In this document: piece by piece, positions 61,188 through 64,000 of the stretch | How the letters are laid out: every line of letters begins with the position of its first letter | Numbering within the stretch: the stretch's first letter is position 1 | Source: Eubacteriaceae bacterium ES3 | Lineage (GTDB): Bacteria; Bacillota; Clostridia; Eubacteriales; Eubacteriaceae | Assembly (NCBI GenBank): GCA_030586155.1 | Contig: CP130741.1 | Coordinates: forward strand, 3,218,680-3,282,679 | DNA length: 64,000 nucleotides | Direction: 5' to 3' | Position numbers and translations under genes: made by a program | Notes under the pieces: generated by a model | What the model saw: only the letters and a program-made list of their open reading frames with translations | Told to the model about the DNA's origin: nothing | The model's database searches: none

Positions 61188-63722
61188 ATGCTTAAAAATT
61201 TACGTATACCTGCAATTGAAATAGATTACTATCTGAACCGTATGGTATGCGGCGTTTTTTTAGTAGAAGAAAAGACAGGGAAAATCCGCTATATCAACAA
61301 GGTCGGACTTTCAGTACTTGGCTATAACAAGCTTGATATAATCGGAAAAACCTGCCATGAGTTCATCTGTCCTATAAAAAAACACGAGTGCCCCTGTTTA
61401 GACTCCGGCGATGAACTCGATAATGTAGAAGCCTCCCTATTAACATCACAGGGTGATCGGATTGATGTCATTAAAAGCGTTTCTCATATAACTATAGAAG
61501 GCGAGCCTTATCTGCTGGCAAGTTTTGTTGACATTACCCATCAAAAGAATATTGCCCGGCAGACAAAACTAAAAGGGATGACGGACCCTCTGACCGGCTT
61601 GTACAACAGGCGCTATTTAAATGAAATCGTCACCGAATTGCTAACTGATTCCAGCAGCAAAAATCAGCATTTGTGTGCACTTATGTTTGATATAGATTCC
61701 TTCAAACGTGTCAATGATACTTATGGCCATTTGCAGGGAGATCAGGTCCTGATGTTAATCGGCCGAATTCTAAAAGACCGCTTCCGATCCACAGATATTC
61801 TGATCAGGTGGGGCGGTGAAGAATTTTTGCTGCTTTTTTCCAATATGAATTTGGAGCAGGGCGAAAGAATAGCCGAAGAATTGAGAAAAACTATCTTTGA
61901 TTTTCATTTTATCAACAAGGAAAGAATTACCTGCAGCTTTGGAGTAGCCGAGTATTTTGAGGCTGAAAATTATGAACATTGGCTAAATCGGGCAGATTAC
62001 AGTTTGATGCGTTCCAAAGTTGATGGAAAGAACCGGGTGACAACATGGAATGGCTATTTAGGCTTAGCTGAAATGTTAAAAGAATTGGAGAACAATCTTC
62101 GTTCTGCCGCAGATAATCCTATTACCAGAGCGCAGCAAAGCATGATCGACAAGGGGCAATCATTCCTTAAATCATATGCCGGTTCGAATGGTCATTCGGT
62201 CGACGCAACAGCAATCCGTATATTATTTAATGAAATAGAAACCTATTTAGCGAATGAGTCGAAACTATTAAAGGAAATAAATTACCCTGAAATCAGATTA
62301 CTCGAGTCAAAGAATATTCATTTGATTGAGAAAATGAATAACTTCATTTTCCCATTAAGAGAAAAAGAAAATGACCTCAATGATATGAAGTTTTTTATTT
62401 TTGGCGAGTCTGTCATTAATCATTTGCGCGAAAACAGCTATAAAACTAAATGGTTTATAAATAAGCATTTTAATAGCAGTACCTTTTTGAACCATGCGCC
62501 ATCTGCCGCGAGCTACAAATCCATAAAGGCAATATTAGCTTCATTGGTTGAATCAATCGACCTTTATAATCACCTGCTTAAAAACCACCATCGGAACACT
62601 ACCATCATCGCCTATCAACTGGGCATCAGATACGGCCTTGATTCAAAAAGGTTAGGCAATCTGATTATGGCAGCCTCAATTCATGACATCGGCGCTTTGT
62701 CAGTTTCAGAACAGGAAAGACTCCTGTACATTGACGCTGTGGATACTGAGCCTCATGAAATACTTGGCGCGCAAATGCTCAGTGGTTTTAAACCCTTTAA
62801 CAGCATTCGAAAAATTATTCGCCATCATCATATCACAATGACAGATATCGATTCAGAACGCTTCGCTTTAATAGACATCCCCTTTGAATGTTACCTCTTA
62901 CATTTGGCCGACCGAATAGATGTCCTGTATAGCACCAACAAGGATGTGTATGACAAGAACGAAATGTTGAGTTTTCTGACAAACGAGGTTCATCAGCGAT
63001 TTGGCACAATCTTCAATCCAGCCCTGGTTAATGCCTTTGACAGCCTTATACTATCCGATCAGTTTTGGACTAACCTTGAACAGACCTCTTACTATGATCT
63101 CTTAATGTCAGCTGTTGAAGATGTTGTCGAAGCAACAGACGAAGAAGACATTGAGGGCTTAGCCAAAATATTTTCTCAGATTGTTGATGAAAAAAGTCCT
63201 TGGACCTATAAGCATTCAAAGCACGTCGGCCTTGTGGCATATAAACTGGGCGAACTGGCCGGGCTGGATGAAGAAACCTGTTTTCGGCTGAAGATCGCTG
63301 GTTATTTACATGATATTGGGAAAATTGCCGTCCCCAGCAAAATTTTAAACAAACCTGGCAAGCTCACCGATGAAGAAATGAGTGTCATGAGATCCCATGT
63401 CGAATTCAGCACAAAAATTTTATCAAAGGTTAGCGGCTTGAATGATATCGCCAAGTGGGCATCTTTCCACCATGAAAAGTATGATGGCACAGGCTATCCG
63501 CTGAATATGAACCAGCATTATTTTTCTAAAGAAATGGATGTTCTCGCTTTTGCCGATATATTTTCTGCCCTCTTTGAAGAGCGGCCATACCGAAAAGCCA
63601 TGAACAAGTACCAGATCATCGAAACTCTGGGCGACTTTGCCCCCGAACAATTGAACAAGGAGATTTATCTGTTAGTTATTGAACATTTTGATGAGCTGAG
63701 TCAACCTATAAATGACTTATGA
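61188..63722 (+). CDS. PAS-GGDEF-HD-HD-GYP bifunctional c-di-GMP protein
   Basis: The 844-residue soluble protein has a PAS domain (about 10-120, with CPIKKHECPCLDSG, a cysteine-rich stretch), a GGDEF domain (about 130-285, RWGGEEF, RSTD inhibitory site), a helical middle, a first HD domain (HDIGALSVSEQ and later RHHHITM) without a GYP motif, and a second, complete HD-GYP domain (HDIGKIAVP, HHEKYDGTGYP). It could both make and degrade c-di-GMP. It stands alone, with its own terminator. Confidence 0.93.
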   Translation: MLKNLRIPAIEIDYYLNRMVCGVFLVEEKTGKIRYINKVGLSVLGYNKLDIIGKTCHEFICPIKKHECPCLDSGDELDNVEASLLTSQGDRIDVIKSVSHITIEGEPYLLASFVDITHQKNIARQTKLKGMTDPLTGLYNRRYLNEIVTELLTDSSSKNQHLCALMFDIDSFKRVNDTYGHLQGDQVLMLIGRILKDRFRSTDILIRWGGEEFLLLFSNMNLEQGERIAEELRKTIFDFHFINKERITCSFGVAEYFEAENYEHWLNRADYSLMRSKVDGKNRVTTWNGYLGLAEMLKELENNLRSAADNPITRAQQSMIDKGQSFLKSYAGSNGHSVDATAIRILFNEIETYLANESKLLKEINYPEIRLLESKNIHLIEKMNNFIFPLREKENDLNDMKFFIFGESVINHLRENSYKTKWFINKHFNSSTFLNHAPSAASYKSIKAILASLVESIDLYNHLLKNHHRNTTIIAYQLGIRYGLDSKRLGNLIMAASIHDIGALSVSEQERLLYIDAVDTEPHEILGAQMLSGFKPFNSIRKIIRHHHITMTDIDSERFALIDIPFECYLLHLADRIDVLYSTNKDVYDKNEMLSFLTNEVHQRFGTIFNPALVNAFDSLILSDQFWTNLEQTSYYDLLMSAVEDVVEATDEEDIEGLAKIFSQIVDEKSPWTYKHSKHVGLVAYKLGELAGLDEETCFRLKIAGYLHDIGKIAVPSKILNKPGKLTDEEMSVMRSHVEFSTKILSKVSGLNDIAKWASFHHEKYDGTGYPLNMNQHYFSKEMDVLAFADIFSALFEERPYRKAMNKYQIIETLGDFAPEQLNKEIYLLVIEHFDELSQPINDL

Positions 63723-63776
63723 TGGAATTCTTTTGTTACTTAAAGTTTCCACAAATCTAAACTCTAATCGAAAACG

Positions 63777-63808
63777 AAAAAAGAGAGCATTTCGCTCTCT
63801 TTTTTACG
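63777..63808. terminator. Bidirectional terminator after the GGDEF/HD-GYP gene
   Basis: AGAGAGC and GCTCTCT pair around ATTTC, with A and T runs on both flanks. The genes converge here. Confidence 0.9.
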
Positions 63809-63816
63809 TTTCGCTA

Positions 63817-64000
63817 TTATCCACCGCAACAGACCGGTACAATCATCACCAGGTCAGAGTCTTTAAGCTTCATCCGAAAACCGCCATACAGTCCGGCATT
63901 TTCACCGTTGACCACCAGGTGGCTTTTTTTAGCCATCAGATAGGCTTCTTTTCCATGTTGTTGACGGATGACCTTTAACATTCCGCCAATCGTCCCGGCA
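63817..64000 (-). CDS. MoaD/ThiS-like sulfur carrier protein (5' end cut by window edge)
   Basis: Only the last 60 residues are in the window. They show the beta-grasp pattern of sulfur carriers: SHLVVNGENAGLYGGFRMKL, then DSDLVMIVPVCCGG. The C-terminal Gly-Gly is the site of adenylation and thiocarboxylation in MoaD and ThiS. Two cysteines precede the GG, which is unusual. The protein could serve molybdopterin, tungstopterin, thiamine or another sulfur-transfer path; neighbours beyond the edge would decide. Confidence 0.75.
   Translation of the reverse strand, partial: AGTIGGMLKVIRQQHGKEAYLMAKKSHLVVNGENAGLYGGFRMKLKDSDLVMIVPVCCGG

Noticed and set aside
1-64000. CRISPR arrays, insertion sequences, prophage genes, tRNA or rRNA genes
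   Set aside because: No spaced identical repeats, transposase or integrase motifs, or tRNA/rRNA-like sequences were noticed while reading both strands.

Overview
The window reads as chromosome of a strict anaerobic, Gram-positive, low-to-moderate GC bacterium of the Clostridia, most likely an acetogen close to Acetobacterium/Eubacterium. This is inferred from the gene content: a corrinoid protein with a UroD-type methyltransferase, a second UroD-type methyltransferase, a glycyl radical enzyme with its activase, a rubrerythrin with rubredoxin at both ends, an FmdE-like protein, ferredoxin-fused reductases, and clean AGGAGG ribosome binding sites. I see no rRNA, tRNA, insertion sequence, phage gene or CRISPR array.

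Layout. 1-3.8 kb: a very large tandem B12-type radical SAM protein (cut by the left edge) behind a SAM methyltransferase. 3.9-8.9 kb: a tight operon of MATE transporter fused to an RsbW-like ATPase, SpoIIE-type phosphatase, two GNAT acetyltransferases and a free RsbW-like ATPase, i.e. a partner-switching module without a visible STAS protein. 9-23 kb: a membrane protein, a phosphorelay (hybrid kinase, probably frameshifted, plus HD-GYP response regulator), a large chemoreceptor, and a GGDEF-EAL protein paired with an orphan solute-binding lipoprotein. 23-26 kb: queT behind a preQ1 riboswitch, then MoaE-like, histidine phosphatase and FmdE-like genes behind a leader with an attenuator-like terminator. 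26-33 kb: an Amt-GGDEF fusion, rubrerythrin and two more diguanylate cyclases separated by a structured RNA region. 33-38.5 kb: small redox and detoxification genes, including a marR-MFS pair with two perfect operators. 38.8-46.6 kb: TetR-controlled corrinoid methyltransferase pair, aldo/keto reductase with divergent TetR, and an SDR/PanB-like operon divergent from a LuxR-type regulator. 46.7-51.4 kb: a two-component system followed by an apparently co-regulated operon (membrane protein, 30-aa peptide, SDR, condensation-like acyltransferase); 11-bp-phased TTAAC repeats occur upstream of both. 51.5-64 kb: another diguanylate cyclase, a DUF2974-like hydrolase, an orphan UroD methyltransferase, the glycyl radical enzyme operon, a GGDEF/HD-GYP protein and the end of a MoaD/ThiS-like gene.

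Two themes dominate. One is signalling: seven genes carry GGDEF, EAL or HD-GYP domains, joined to very different sensors. The other is anaerobic one-carbon and radical chemistry. The best candidates for something undescribed are the two-component/acyltransferase module with phased repeats, the FmdE leader RNA, the glycyl radical enzyme with a Cys/His-rich insertion, the STAS-less partner-switching operon with a transporter-ATPase fusion, and the double radical SAM protein. All functional statements are from reading the sequence; no database search was possible.
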